Shown: positions 10,106 to 24,939, numbered from the stretch's first letter. The stretch is DNA of 64,000 nt from Phanerodontia chrysosporium (GCA_001910725.1 MJGA01000008.1:682001-746000), one strand, 5' to 3'. The notes: generated by a model not told the origin, from the sequence alone. Numbers and translations: made by a program.

Positions 10106-11555
10106 ATGTCCGACGAGCGATGTCCGACTAACTTTGACTTTGGCGTGCGGCTCGGCCTCGTCTTCGTCGTGGAGACGGCGTGCCTGTCCGCCGTCGCGAG
10201 CGCTGCGCTTCTCTTCTACATCGGCGTACGTTTCCCCCGCAGCTTGCGTCCGCTTCTGGCGCTGACGCGTTGCACGGACAGTACAGCGCAGCGAAGATAA
10301 GACGGAACGCGGCGAGGAAGTGGACGGTCACGACCCACGTGCACTGGTACTTCCTCAGCCTCCTCGTGTCCGAGTTGATTCAGGCCATAGGTCCGTCCCT
10401 GTCGAGCCGTCGTTCATTTATCCTCGCTGACAGTGTTGTGCTTAGGGGGAATCATCAATGTGAGGTGGATCGCAGATGCAGTAAGTTTCCGGCGCACCCT
10501 GGTCCCCCTCGCCACGAGCTGACTCGCAAAACGCTAGACGGTGACCCAGGGAAAGACATGTACGGCTCAAGGTGCGCAAGTTCGTTTCCCTTCCTTTTCG
10601 TTCAAGCTAAGGCGTTCTCTGTGATAGGTGTCCTCAAGCAATTTGGGGACGTTGGTTGCGCCCTAGCGTACGTCCTCCCGGCATGCGACCACTTAGATGA
10701 CGTCCATTCACCATCCCATGTAGATCGTTAGCGATCGCCCTTCACACCTTCTTCACCCTGGTTTTCCGCTGGAGACCAAATCCGACAAGTAAACTCCCCC
10801 TTCTCGTTGTCGCGGCCATATGGATTGCGCTTGCCCTCATCATTGGTATCAGCTTTGCCACCCATCGACACAAGGTTTATTACGGCGACACCCAATATTG
10901 TGAGTCTGCAGCTTGTGGGCCAGTCACAGTGCTCACGGTCATGTCATAGGGTGCTGGATCACTTCCGACTACCCAGTACAACGTATTGTACTGGAGTACT
11001 TGTGGATGTGGATCACCGCCTTCGCCAACATCATCCTCTACATCCCAATGGCACTTGCTCTCGTCTATGATGCTACTGTAGCTGTCAATGGCTGGCATGT
11101 CCGCATTGTCAAGAACCCTAAGTCCTATCGAGACGACCGCCGGCCCGAGATGAAGTTGGCAATCAAGATGCTGGTGTATCCTGCAGCCTATACTATCACA
11201 GTATGTCGATGTGCTCCTCTATTGCATCTGAGCTAACCTATGATAGGTCCTACCCATTGCTATATGTCGCTGGCTCGGCTTCGACTCCCAAGGCTGCAGT
11301 CGTGTACCCTGGGCTGCAACAGTCTTCGCCGACCTAATATTTGCCTCCTCGGGGTTCCTCAATGTCCTTCTGTACATGATCACACGTCCCAACCTCCGTC
11401 CACATCGCAACCTCCCTGAACGCTCCTCACTAATGCCTACTGCAAATTCAGACACCGGGACACCCAGCTCCACTGTTTCGAAACGGGAAGGTAGCGAGGC
11501 TTCCCGGCCGAGCGACATCGGCCCCCGCATGTCGGCGTCGACACCACGGCCATGA
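10106..11555 (+). CDS. cAMP-receptor-like / Git3-type G-protein-coupled receptor
   Basis: A predicted seven-pass plasma-membrane receptor that should signal through a heterotrimeric G protein; its ligand is unknown. My model has eight exons: 10106-10225, 10282-10390, 10446-10480, 10538-10571, 10628-10667, 10724-10899, 10950-11200, 11247-11555. Hydrophobic segments are visible in order: GLVFVVETACLSAVASAALL, the WYFLSLLVSELIQAIG helix, the LASLAIALHTFFTLVF helix, LLVVAAIWIALALIIGISF, the YLWMWITAFANIILYIPMAL helix, MLVYPAAYTITVLPIAI, and FADLIFASSGFLNVLLYMI. A hydrophilic Ser/Thr/Pro-rich cytoplasmic tail follows. The layout and the WXXTSDYPVQR loop before TM5 resemble fungal class V (CAR-like) receptors. 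Exact class is uncertain. No frame problem was seen. Confidence 0.8.
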
Positions 11556-11769
11556 TACACATATGATTTATCATTCAGTAAGCCCGCATGTTTCTATTCA
11601 GGAGGATAGCACTGAACAGGCCAAGCAGTCTATAGACTCACGGCAGCCATGAAGCTGCGATAGTTGTATATCATCTCATATCCAGTTGTGCATATACCCT
11701 CATCATCTGACACCCAATGTACCTTTCCGCCTGCAATATACCCACGTCTCCTCATCTACCTTCTTCATT

Positions 11770-12126
11770 CTATTCTACGCCTTTCAGCCCTCGACACTTG
11801 TCCAGGGCACTGTCGCACGCACTGCTACGGAGCCGGCCACTCGACCTGGACCATGCGCTGGAAGCGCCCACCCAGCCATCGCGGAGGGCGGCGACGAGGG
11901 TGAGGTGCGTCGGCGCGAGCGCAAGGCTCACGACGAGCGCGTCCTCGCCCTCGAGGAAGCGCGCGAGCGCGCCGAGCACACGCGGGTCGCTCACGTCGTA
12001 GTGTGCGCACCGGAAGACCGTGGGGTGCGCGTCGGCGTTGATGTTCACGACGGTGATCTCGGGCTGCTCTGCCGCTGCTGCTTTGTGTGCCGGCGAGGTG
12101 ACCGCGCGTGATGCTTCGGATGCCAT
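11770..12126 (-). CDS. Small hypothetical protein
   Basis: A 118-aa minus-strand ORF, MASEASRAVTSPAHK..., with an Ala-rich start and a more ordered centre (ITVVNINADAHPTVFRCAHY). A TATA-like run (CGTATTATAGCTC at about 12188) lies some 65 bp upstream, as expected for a gene on this strand. The 3' part becomes Ser/Arg-rich and may be intronic read-through, so the true C-terminus is unclear. I do not recognise a family. Confidence 0.35.
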   Translation of the reverse strand: MASEASRAVTSPAHKAAAAEQPEITVVNINADAHPTVFRCAHYDVSDPRVLGALARFLEGEDALVVSLALAPTHLTLVAALRDGWVGASSAWSRSSGRLRSSACDSALDKCRGLKGVE

Positions 12127-12414
12127 GATGTGCTAGCGGGCGTGGTGGTTTGTGTAGAGAATAGATCAGTTACGGCAGGACGCGGGCGCGTATTATAGCT
12201 CTGGTGACCTGGTTCAGAGCCGCGGCCGGTTTCCGCGCTGTGCGCATGGCTGCACACTCCAGACACGCCTGCCTGCAGGGTCAGCGGGGCCGAAGGTGAC
12301 TCTGCTCAGAGTGCCATATCCGCAGACTCTATCACGCGGGCGCACTATTCATTACGCAGACATGCGCCAGACGCATGATAAATAGTGATCATGCATTGGT
12401 ACAACGAGTGACAG

Positions 12415-13805
12415 TCAGGGCTTTACAACGATCTTTACCGCTTCCTTGCTGCGCAGCTTGTCTAGCGCGTTCTGGTACTCGCTGACCTTGAACACGTCGG
12501 TCACCAAGCCCTTGACTTTGATCCTCCCGCTGTCGAGGTACGCCACGGCACGCGGGAAACAGTGTGCCTGCGCGAACGAGCCGATGATCTGGCGCGCCAG
12601 ACGTCAGCTAACGCGTCCGCAAGAGCATACACCGGCGGACATACCCGAATCTCGTCCACGAATATCTTCGACGGCGGCCAGTGCACTCGTGCGGCATTGT
12701 CGTACACGCCGTACACCATGAGCGTGCCGCCGCGCCTGACGTAGTGTATCGCCTCGTTCGCGATCTTCTCCGCGCCCGTGGCCTCGACGACGACGTCGAA
12801 GCCGTAGGGGTTGTCCCTTTTGAGCTGCTCCCATTGCGCTGCGGCGTCGTCACGATCAAGCTCGATGTACTCGTCCGCGGCGCCGAGTTCGCGCGCCACC
12901 TTGGTCTTGATGCCCTTGTTCGCAGCGACGACGACCCGCGCCGCGCCGTTCTGCTTGAGTAGCTGCGCGAGGATGATACCCGTCGGGCCTGCGCCGATCA
13001 CAAGCGCGTCGATGCCGACGCCGGGGTTGAGCTGGTCTAGCCCGTGGATGGCACAGGCTGCCGGCTCGACGAGTGTCGCTTCCTCGTCCGTCAGGTTGTG
13101 GATCTTGTACACCTTGTTCGCCGCGCTGGAAGCAATGGTCAATGTCTGGTCTGCGTGCGAAGGGATGAATATGCCATACAATGCGCAGTATTCCGCAAAG
13201 CCACCCTCACAGCTGACACCGTGACCGGAAAAGTTCTCGCAAAGGATGGTCTTTCCTCGGCGACAGTAGAAGCATTTGCCACACTGCTCATGACCCGTCA
13301 GAGCCGAGGTCGACCGAAACCACTTGTTGTACCAACAGTAATACCCGGATCAACGACGCATCGGTCGCCTTTGGCAAAGCCTGTGACGTTCTTTCCCCAG
13401 CTTTCTATCACTCCGACCACTTCATGGCCAGGAATGAGCTTTAACGTGTCAGCGTGACTCGTATGAGAGTACACACTGCCATACCGGGAATCTCGCGATG
13501 AACTCGCCATCATGCACATGCGCATCGGTTCCGCACAGCCCTTACAGGAAGTCAGAGACGGCATCAGAGAAAGCACACACTGGATCACACGTACCGCAAC
13601 ATACGACTGCAGAATACAATCATGAGCGTCACTGTGATCGGGAAATCCTGCTGAAATACCTTTGAATAGGACCTGGTCGTCCCCAGGGACCGGGATAGGC
13701 ACTTCGCGTATCTCAAACTGCTTTGGCTACATATAGTCTGAGCAATGCGTCTCGCGGCAACGCATGAAACTGATAACGTACCGCATGATAGTATACGGCC
13801 TGCAT
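12415..13805 (-). CDS. Zinc-dependent medium-chain alcohol/polyol dehydrogenase
   Basis: A GroES-like MDR enzyme that oxidises an alcohol or sugar alcohol with NAD(P)+; it is closest in feel to arabinitol/sorbitol or threonine dehydrogenases. The proposed start is 13805 (MQAVYYHA), with an intron then [20 protein letters not shown]. Seen in order: the catalytic-zinc region [17 protein letters not shown] and [11 protein letters not shown], the structural-zinc Cys cluster [24 protein letters not shown] after a 54-nt intron (13126-13179), the Rossmann motif [19 protein letters not shown], and a C-terminal EAVKIVVKP. About six short introns are needed. A TATA-like CTTATATAC near 13879 is well placed upstream. 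Substrate cannot be set from sequence. Confidence 0.85.
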
Positions 13806-14015
13806 ATCTGTTTTATGCGCGTGCTTCGTGAGGGTCAGGCGAAGGTACGTATATCGTCAGATACCCCGACGCGTCGCCCTTATATACGTGTGAGGCATCC
13901 GCCCCGGAACCGTGTCTCCGGCTCGCGGCTCGCGTATTACACTCTGATCACGTACCGATTGACTTGCCGGTCCGGCGTTCCGACGGCATAGGATGGGGGG
14001 AATCGATGACGATCC

Positions 14016-16093
14016 CATCAGCGAAAAAATAACTGCTAGATCTAGCTTGACCAGGGCTCCCAGCGCAGATCAGCGTTGCCAGACTGGGATCGGGATTGCC
14101 ACCTAAGACATGCGATCGATAAGCATGTCATGCTTATCAGCCTGATAGCACTGACCAGACTTGTCAGAATGGAAATCCAGGTCACCGACGTCCAGGTCTG
14201 GTAATGCCTGGCAGTTCATGACAATGGCCGCAGTTGCGTGGCATATATATCCAGCTTTATTGGCTTGCTACTCGGGCTCCGCCCATATATAGTAGACAAT
14301 AAAATCGATTTATTTATTTACTAGTATACAACACACAAGACAGTACATTTGAAGTGCTCAGGTGACATATGCACAATAGAATGGGTAGCTGGTAGTACTA
14401 CGTGCTTGTGTTACCTGCATACTGGCTGCACATATGCTGTACATGGCGCTGATCATTCTAGATGTATGCCATATGCTCAGTGCTGCTGACAGGAGTGTAT
14501 TAAAAGTGCGCAAGGTACGACGGACCTGTCAAACGGAAAGACTTCTACACGGAGATGGACGTCAGTGCCTGAATGTCAGAAAGCGGAGAAGTGACCATGT
14601 ATGCGTGCGAGATCCTGCGTCCCAGCATATGCTGTGTAGCACATAAGGTCAGAATAGAAGAGCGGGTACGGATATACGCTGCGCTTGCGGAACCTACAAC
14701 GGGTCGGCCTGCGCCCGCATGTCTTCAGAGAGCACCTGCATCAACCCCCTCCATCTGCATTACGCCCTACTACGTTAGTAATCCAAATACACTCATAGGG
14801 GCCGCAACGCACCGGTCAAGCTGCTCGCCAACGCGGTCGAGCTTTTCCGAGGGGCAGACGTCCGGGTGCACACGGCGCACGGTAACAAGCTGCTCAAGCA
14901 GCTTGGCGCTTGCGTCGAGTCTCTTCCGCAGGGCGTCAGGCTTGGATATGCACTCGGTGAGCCACGCCGCGAACGCAGTGGTGCCGCAGGACATGGGGTG
15001 TCTGTCGTCCTCGCGGTCGCGTGCGGGATCGGTTGCAGATGCACATGATGGAGAGGATGTCGAGTATGCAGTCAAAGTCCTGGGATACAAACGGTGAGTG
15101 GTTGAGTAGGATATACGCGCGCATATGATGGAACTTACGGCTCGAATCTGATCGTGTTGCCACGGCTTCACACCGTGAGTCAATTCAATGACCGGCCTCA
15201 TGCGTGACAGAGAGCGGTAAGAAGGCGGGCGGGCACAACAGGTTTGCCTCGAAGCGACCCTGTGAACCATCAGGAATAGTTTTTGGTCGAAGGGGCACGA
15301 ACCTCAATGCTCAATTGCAAGCCTGCAACCACTGTCTCACGGCTTCAATAATAGTTGAAGGGCCAAATCCGTCGAGATGGGCAGGTGTGTTCAGCCGATG
15401 GGAAGGTACCAGGGGTGAGGAACGTGGTGGTACGAGAGAGAGCAGGGCGGAGGGGATGGAAGCCTTATATGCGTCGGATCGGATGGACTTTGCTTCTCGG
15501 ACACTTCGACGTCACCGTCTTGGGCATGGCGTGTCTGTCACAGGTTTGAAATTATGATAAGCAGAGAACGTCACAGGTAAGTCACTGCGTGACCCAATAA
15601 GCCGCTGTGTTGTAAGCGTCGGCTTCCGTGCTTCGCGGTAGCACCTCCGCCGCATGCCGCACGCACCAATACTATGTGATGTCGTGGTAGCAACGCTGCG
15701 CTTTCCGCGTAAACATAAGCATCTTCTTGGTGCCTTTGAGAACCCCGTTTGGCAACATGAGTTGTGCTCAGATGAGTGAGTGTGCCCCGGAGGCGGTGCC
15801 AAAGTGAAACCTTCAAGCTTGCCCAGTACTTCGATAGCACGTCGCTCAGGAAGTAGGACGACAATGAATTGCCCATTACTGCTCAGCAAAACTCATACAG
15901 ATATTTATATTACCATCCATGACCTTACCAGGAAGTCTAATGCCATCCAGCATCAGCACGACGAGCCATGGCCAGGCATTACCAGGCATTACTAGACTGG
16001 CGCGCGTTTGCCATTGCAGGCCAGCGCTAGTCTGACTGACACCGCCTTACAAGCCCTACCATACCAGATCTATGGCCTATTTTTTTGCTGATG
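14016..16093. mobile_element. Unclassified ~2.1 kb element with imperfect terminal inverted repeats
   Basis: The left end reads CATCAGCGAAAAAATA followed after five bases by TAGATCT. The reverse complement of the right end reads CATCAGCAAAAAAATA followed after five bases by TAGATCT. About 30 outer bases are inverted repeats with scattered mismatches. A sub-terminal GGTAATGCCTGG lies near the left end (about 14201), and its reverse complement CCAGGCATTACC lies near the right end (about 15970). The interior is of mixed composition with an AT-rich core (14235-14335). I could not find a convincing target-site duplication, and there is no recognisable transposase, so this may be an old non-autonomous DNA transposon. 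Confidence 0.5.
14770..15270 (-). CDS. Weak ORF inside the inverted-repeat element
   Basis: A 166-aa minus-strand ORF (MVHRVASRQTCC...). The second half, TAFAAWLTECISKPDALRKR and on, looks helical. An intron-like segment (GTAAGT...CAG) may split it. I recognise no family, and it may be a degraded gene carried by the element or chance. Confidence 0.25.
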   Translation of the reverse strand: MVHRVASRQTCCARPPSYRSLSRMRPVIELTHGVKPWQHDQIRAVSSIICARISYSTTHRLYPRTLTAYSTSSPSCASATDPARDREDDRHPMSCGTTAFAAWLTECISKPDALRKRLDASAKLLEQLVTVRRVHPDVCPSEKLDRVGEQLDRCVAAPMSVFGLLT

Positions 16094-16315
16094 CCTCAGG
16101 TGAAGAGACCTGTGGTTGAAATGCGGCCGCGACGCGAGGCCCTATGGGATATGCGGGTATACAACATGGTGATTACAACACTCTGGAGTACAAGAAGTAT
16201 AACGGGATGTCCACTATGATCTAGTCAGCTTTTGCTGCTCCCAACGAGAAAGGCCTAGGACTCACCGCCGGCACGTACAGGGAATAGACACCATAACACT
16301 AGGGTAACATGACAT

Positions 16316-17933
16316 CTAGTTCAGCGCTTTTGTTGCGTCCATGCCTTCATTGATTTTCTCCATAGCGGTCCCGACGGCGATTTCTGCGCCGATGAGAGGA
16401 GACTGGCTGGTCTCTACGTGACCAGCAATGATTCGCGCTGTGCCCTTGCCACCGCTCCTGTAGTGGTCGATGACGACCTGGCAGATGCCTTGAAGCGTGG
16501 TGCAGGTATTCGTGTAACCCAGCCCGCCCTTCTCTGGCGGCGCGCGGGCGCGAGAGTCGTCGAAGTACAGGTGTACGTTCGTGAGGGCAAACATAGATGG
16601 CTGCAGGAAGACTATGTCGCCTATGATCTGAGGGAGGAGGTTGCCGAGGAAAGCAAAGCTAGACTTGACGAGCCACCGGCGGGCAAGGTAGTACCATTCT
16701 ACGAGATGCGCGATGCCCAACATCGTCGTCGGTGACAAGTTCTGGAACTTGACCTCACCGTGGCTGAGCAGTTCGAGCGCGGTGTGAACGTCTCCATACG
16801 TCGGCGGCGGTCCCGCGTCCGCAATGCAGAAGGCATCACCACCAATGTCTGGGTTCGTGCTGCCCTTTTCGAGCTCTATGAGCCGTTGCTCATACAGGAG
16901 ATGTGCAAGAGAGCAGTTCTCGACGTAGGTGAATGATTGCATGATAGCGCCGATCCAGGTAGGGTTGAACTTCTTCAGCATGTATGCACCCGCGAGCAAG
17001 TCACCGCCAGGACCGAACACGCCGTTGCCTGGACGGATGCAGCCAGTGCGCAGGACCTTGCCTTTGCCTGAAGGAGATCGGTCTGATGCACGTACGCGAC
17101 GCTCAGCGGTAAGCTTCGACACAGCGTAATTGGAGAAGAACTGGTCGTGTCGCTTTGGCAAATTGGAGTCGTCGTCGTTGATGACTTGCGTGAAGTACTT
17201 GGGCTGCTTCTGCCAAGGCAGCAACCAAAAGCTGCTGCGCCGCACGCCAACTGAGCCGGAGGACGTGTAGATCATCGCGGTGGCACCGACGTCGCGTGCA
17301 GCATCGAGGATATTCTGAGTGCCGTGGACATTAACATTCTCGGAAAGGTACAGCAGGTGTTGGCGTCGCTCGTAGAACCGGATTGTGGCGGCGGTGTGGA
17401 ATACGGTGAGCTCGGGCTCTGGCGCGTCGGGCATATCGGATGCAGCGTTCGGCCAGGGCTTGCGGAAAGCCTCGAAAACGGCGTCGCGGTCTGTTATGTC
17501 AACCTTCATGAAGTCGACCTCTCTGGCGCGGCCTTCTTGAAGGTCCTCTCGGACAGGCAGACGGATGTCCAATACACGAATCTTTCGTGGGTCCTCACCG
17601 CGTTGCAGCAAGTGCAGGACGATCCATCCGCCTAGGAAGCCAGCCTATGCAAGAACAACAGTTCAAATGCACCCCAAAGACCTTAGAGAGTATTCTTACC
17701 CCTCCAACAACGATGTATCGCCTGCCAGTCCTCGGTGGAAGCTTCCCATCCAGGACCGATACTGGACCATCCTTCAGGCCAGCGTGACAGACCTCAATCT
17801 CTTCCTTCGTCCATCGTTTGGAAGAGATACGAACGGCTTCTGGCGGCAGACATTCCAACTTGGCATCGTTAAGCCGGATGTACAGGACAGGAAGGAAGAG
17901 GATAGCCAGAACCGCGAGCGCGGTTGTCAGCAT
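16316..17933 (-). CDS. 3-beta-hydroxysteroid dehydrogenase-like NAD(P) oxidoreductase
   Basis: An extended short-chain dehydrogenase of the 3-beta-HSD/ERG26 family, expected at the ER membrane on sterols or related lipids. Two exons: 17933-17700 and 17644-16316, with a 55-nt intron placed inside the nucleotide-binding loop. The start at 17933 (MLTTALAVLAILFLPVLYI) gives an N-terminal membrane anchor. The Rossmann motif reads YIVVGG + AGFLGGWIV across the splice. The catalytic features are YTSSGSVG and YAVSKLTAER (Tyr-xxx-Lys), and IRPGNGVFGPGG matches the family. Two hydrophobic stretches follow near AHLVEWYYLARRW. It is about 510 aa, longer than ERG26, so it is probably a paralogue rather than the core sterol enzyme. 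Confidence 0.85.
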
Positions 17934-18269
17934 TGTTGCGTTTCTCGGCGTGCCCTGGGAAGGCACGAGCGCAGGAAGCGAAGACGCCAATCGGCAGAGA
18001 CGTGTCGTTCAGCTCTAGCCCTTTGTGTGGCCGACGATAGTGGAGGACGATGAGTCGACGAAGAAAGAGGCGGATTCGAGAGTTCGCAGTGCTGGAAGCA
18101 GCTCTCAGACTTGAACCCAGTTTCGGCAAGTGACTGTGATCCGCGTCATGCACCGAACTCATACATCCGTGGCCGACAACATTTGTTCAATCACGATTGC
18201 ACGAGAGCGAGGTAAATAGACAATACATCAGACCATGACACCAATCGGTGTACCAAGGTAATGGATACA
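17934..18269. other. Intergenic region
   Basis: About 335 bp between the oxidoreductase start and the stop of the KH-domain gene; both genes are on the minus strand. It should contain the oxidoreductase promoter. No distinctive signal was seen. Confidence 0.4.
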
Positions 18270-19857
18270 CTACGCAGGGGGAGGCGGAGGGGGTGCCGGC
18301 TCACTGGGCGGGGGCGCGGGGGCGCCATCTTGGCCCGTAGCACCAACAGCCCCAGCAGTGTAACCTGCCTGAGCATAATACTGAGCGTACTGCTGTTGCT
18401 GCTGGGCCTGCCACGCTTTGAATTCGGGCGAGTTCACGTCGTACCCATAAGCAGCCCTGGTGAGAGTAAGTGAGCAGGCCATTACGTCGAGAATGGAAGT
18501 GGACATACCAGTATGCAGCGTAGGCGTCCACGTCGCTAGCGGATGGCGCTCCAGCAACTTGAGCGGCTTGCTCGCCTGCAGAAGGCGCACCACCATCGGG
18601 GGGCGGTGGAGGCTGTTCACCTGGAGGAGGCGGGGGAGGAGCAGCGCCGGGCTGAGGAGGAGCATATCCCTGTATCGTCAAGCAGACAAAGCGATGTTAG
18701 CCGTCAAACGCTATGAATATACAGACCAAGACTGAGTTGCATTTGCGACTGTCAGGCGCGCAAAGACGCAATGGAAGAATGGGTATGAGTGAAGTATACA
18801 TACGGCGTAAGCACTGTAGGCGGCGTACTGGACTTGTGCTTGATGGAGTTCCATTTGCTGCTGCTGAACTAGAGCTTTGACCTTCGCGTGTTCTTGGCGG
18901 ACGACATCGAGGAGATCCTCGGTCAGAGCCTTTGCACGTTGGACCTGGCCTTCATCGGGACCTCTGCAGAGAGCGTCAGTCCTGCATACGGGTTTGACGG
19001 CACCCTAACGTACGTGACGTGAATATACATGGGCTCATCGTGCTCTTGGCCAGTCTCCTGATCGACGAAACCAGAACCAAGACCCTTGATCTGAACTCGA
19101 GTGCCTGTTTCCTGCTGGATGTACTTGACGAACATACCCTGCCGACACCAGTCAGTGGATACACCTTGCCTACTTGGGCATAACATACCGATGGACCGAC
19201 GACTTTGGCGCGGACGTTGAAGTTCCTGATGGTTTCAAGACCCACCGGGATTTTCTCTTCAGGCCATTTCCTCTGTGGCATGTCAGCTGCAGGCACTGGC
19301 ATAGTTTGATACATCGCTTACCTTCTCTCTCAGCCTATCCTTCTTGTCCTCGACAAGAGAGCCCATATCCATAGCAATTAATTCGTTGACCTTGTCAATC
19401 GCTTTTTGTAGCATTTCTGGCGTGGTGGCAGAGATGTGAAGGTAAAGAGGGGGGTCCTTCTCAGTAGCTTTTGAGCGGTCTGGATACCAGACTCCCTTGG
19501 TGCTGACGGATGCTCCGGTTTCCTCATGAATCTGGAGAATAAAGCGTAAGCACGGAGGTGTGACCTGAAAGCTAAGTACGCATACCTGTGTCTGCGTAGC
19601 GCCCTTGGTCAAGAGGTACCTGTTCCGTACGTCGTTGATATCGATGTCGTGAGTGTAGTCTCCATCATGAGGGTCTCTTGGTCCCAGTGAGCTTCCTGAG
19701 CTTGGAGCATTGGCGAACTGAGCGGCGATTTTTGCGGCAATAGCTGCTGCGGCTGCTGCGGCTTCCGATGCTGTCTTGCCTTCGTCGGTCTTGGGAGCCT
19801 TGGCAGGTGTGTCCGCGTCTGCGGAGCAGCTTGGTCCCACTTGCGTTTTGAAGACAT
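18270..19857 (-). CDS. KHDC4/BLOM7-like KH-domain RNA-binding protein
   Basis: Animal relatives of this protein are linked to pre-mRNA splicing. From the N-terminus: MSSKRKWDQAAPQ (matching the conserved KWDQ start of the family), an Ala-rich helix (IAAKIAAQF), a first KH-like region (DINDVRNRYLLTKGATQTQ + IHEETGASVSTKGVWYPD...LYLHI), then the main KH region (KIPVGLETIRNFNVRAKVVG...GMFVKYIQQETGTRVQIKG). A Gln-rich stretch and a long Pro/Gly/Ala-rich tail ending in poly-Pro follow. Introns are at 19532-19585, 19273-19321 and 19139-19188, plus more 3' ones. One base is missing near 19810 between the KWDQ start and the downstream frame. An alternative in-frame ATG at 20095 would overlap the divergent helicase promoter and lacks family resemblance. 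Confidence 0.82.
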
Positions 19858-20100
19858 GGCGAGTGGTTCGCACGAGAAATGAGGTCAAGCTGGGCGAAGC
19901 AGCAATCGTGTGCGGAGATGGAGGCGCTTGCTTGGGCGCTACGTGCGGACGTTGCCGTGGGCATGTTTGAGCGTCTAAAATGATTGGTATTCTTAGGCCG
20001 AATTTTTGCTTGTTCCCTCTTGTCTTCCACCCCGAGGCCGTTTCCCATTCCACGGTCCTCGACGTCGACGACGACCACCTCGCCCTCGTAGCCATTCACC

Positions 20101-22354
20101 ATGGCTACCTCCTGGATGAGAGCCGCGCTGGCCTCATCGTCTGTCCTGCTTCGAGCCAGCAGGCCTGGACGAGTGCTTCCCAAGTATGGTGCGTACACCC
20201 CTGTGCGTCGTCTTGTCTGCCTACGTGCTGACCAGCCCGCAGCTCCTTTGGCCTCCATACGTCTCTCCTCGACGGCTGCCACTTCTGCAGTGCCCAAGCC
20301 TGTTCAGAATGAAGTCCTCGAAGAGGACGACGGAGAAGACGCTCTTGGCAAGGATCAGCCGAAGTTCGAAACCCTTCAGGACAAGATCTCTCGGGATACT
20401 CTGAAAGCTATCACCGGTATCTTCAAAATCGACACTATGAGCCCCGTTCAAGCCGCCGTCCTTCCGCTACTTCCTGAACTTGCCGAACCGTACGACCCTG
20501 AGAGTACTCACCCTCGGGACTTGCTCGTCAAGGCCAAGACTGGTACTGGTAAAACTCTCGCCTTCCTCATTCCCGCAGTCGAGGCTCGCATGAAGGCTCT
20601 TGATGTCGCCGGCAAGAAAGCTGTCCTCGATGCTGGGTTGAACAGCGACAAGCACCTCGAAATGCGCGCGAGGCGTATCCTCTCTCGTGAAACCGCTGGT
20701 GCTCTCATCATTTCTCCCACTCGTGAATTGGCGACTCAAATCGCCAACGAGGCACTCCGGTTAACTACTCGTCATGACGGTTTTGAAGTCAGGCTCTTCG
20801 TCGGTGGCACCAGCAAGCGCATGCAGATGCGTGATTGGATGCGTGGCCGTAGGGATATCGTCGTTGCCACTCCTGGTCGCATGCGCGATCTTCTTGAGAA
20901 TGAGCCTGAGGTTGCCAAGGGTATGAAGGGCTGCAAGATGGTGCGTAGGTCTGGGCCTAGTGTATAATCTGCTTACTCACGCTTTGATATCAGCTTATCC
21001 TCGACGAAGCCGACACTCTTCTTGAGATGGGTTTCCGTGAAGATATACAGGCCATCACCTCCTTCCTCGCGAAGACTCCCGAACGTCAGACTTTCCTCTT
21101 CTCGGCTACCGTCTCTCGCGAGATTCAGCAGATTGCACGGGCGACACTGGACAAAAACCACCGCATGATTGATTGCGTTCCTGCCGACTCTTCTCCTGTT
21201 CATGCCCATGTCCCGCAGTACCATACTGTTGTCCCTGACGCCTCCCACCAGCTCCCGCACATCCTGCGCCTGCTTGCGCACGATCAGCTCCTGCACCCCG
21301 GCAAATCGAAGACCATCATCTTCCTTCCCACCACGAAGCTGACGCAGCTCTTCTCCACATTCATTCGTGAGCTTTCCAACATGTGCTTGCCTGCCGGTAG
21401 GAACACCAGGGTTTACGAGATTCACTCCAAGCGCACCATGGAGTCTCGTTCAAAGACATCTGCGCAGTTCCGCATGGACAAGGGCAACTCTGTTCTGATT
21501 TCCTCCGATGTCTCTGCGCGTGGTGTAGACTATCCCGGCGTCACCCGTGTCATTCAGGTCGGCATCCGAGCAGCACAGACCAGTACATCCACCGTGTCGG
21601 TCGTACCGGCCGTGGCAAGGACAAGGTCGGCCGCGCAGACCTCGTCCTCCTCCCTTGGGAAATTGGCTTCGTCACGTGGCAGCTCACCGACATCCCGCTG
21701 AAGCCCGTCACCGTCACTGAACTCACATCGCAGGTCAAGCAGCTGTGTGAGCAGCACAACCCCGACGCCGCCATTGCTGTCGAGGACATCGACCAGCAGA
21801 TCAAGTCGCTCATGTCGAAGCTCGATCCGGATGCGGTAAAGGAAACCCTGGCGTCGCTGCTTGGTTACTACATCGGCAAGAGCGGCGAGCTCCGTGTCCA
21901 GCGCCCCATTATCGTCGAGGGCCTCAAGCAGTGGACTGTCGAGGCCTGTGGCCTGCCCGAGCCCCCGTACATCTCCGACAGCTTCCTCGAGAAGCTCGGT
22001 GTCTCGGACGGCCGCACGAAGCACTTCGGCAAACCTCACAGGTCTTTCGGTGGCTCGCGCAACTCGGGTGCCCCTGCGTGGGCGCAGCGTGGCAATGTCG
22101 AGAAGAATCGCATGCGCATGAACGCGGAGCGTCGCGATTCTGAGCGCGAGACCCGCAGCGGCGGCTCTTGGGAGGATCGCCCGCGTCGTTCGTTCGGTGA
22201 TCGCGAGAGGTCTCATGGCGGCGACCGTGAACGATCTTTTGGTGGCGACCGTGAGAGGTCCTTTGGTTCTGGCGATCGCGAGCGGTCTTATGGTAACCGC
22301 GAGCGTTCATCGTATGGCTTTGGCGAGCGGTCGTCTCGTCGCGATTCCTTCTAG
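20101..22354 (+). CDS. Mitochondrial DEAD-box RNA helicase (Mss116-like)
   Basis: An ATP-dependent RNA helicase probably acting in mitochondrial RNA splicing or translation. Exons are 20101-20940 and 20994-22354. The N-terminus (MATSWMRAALASSSVLLRA) is a typical mitochondrial presequence. Helicase motifs in order: AKTGTGKT (I), SPTRELATQIA (Ia), ATPGRMRDLL (Ib), LILDEAD (II), FLFSATV (III), IIFLPTTK (IV), SSDVSARGVDYPGV (V) and HRVGRTGRG (VI). The C-terminus carries repeated RERS-F/Y-G units, a basic RNA-binding tail like those of Mss116-type helicases. One base is missing at about 21567 (ATCCGAG where ATCCCGAG restores frame to motif VI). Everything around it is conserved, so an error is likelier than a real mutation. 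Confidence 0.9.
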
Positions 22355-22571
22355 TTTTGCATCATCCCTCCCCTCAGCGCGCCCTGTACTGTAGATGTTT
22401 ATCTTACCTCGCTTTCGCACTATGTAATTTCCTCGTCGTCAATTCGCTTTCGATCGGTCATATACCTCTCGCGATCCCATTAGAGCACCATCTATCCAAA
22501 ACCTGCCATACATCTGGGCGAGTTTAGAGTATTACACACATGCTGACGTATGTAGTCAAGTCCAGGGGAAT

Positions 22572-24939
<2,368 letters not shown>

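Noticed and set aside
9836..10131. Plus-strand ORF MAGFDDDSDFND... as the GPCR N-terminus
   Set aside because: It is in a different frame from the receptor, with no suitable splice; the ATG at 10106 leads directly into the first membrane helix.
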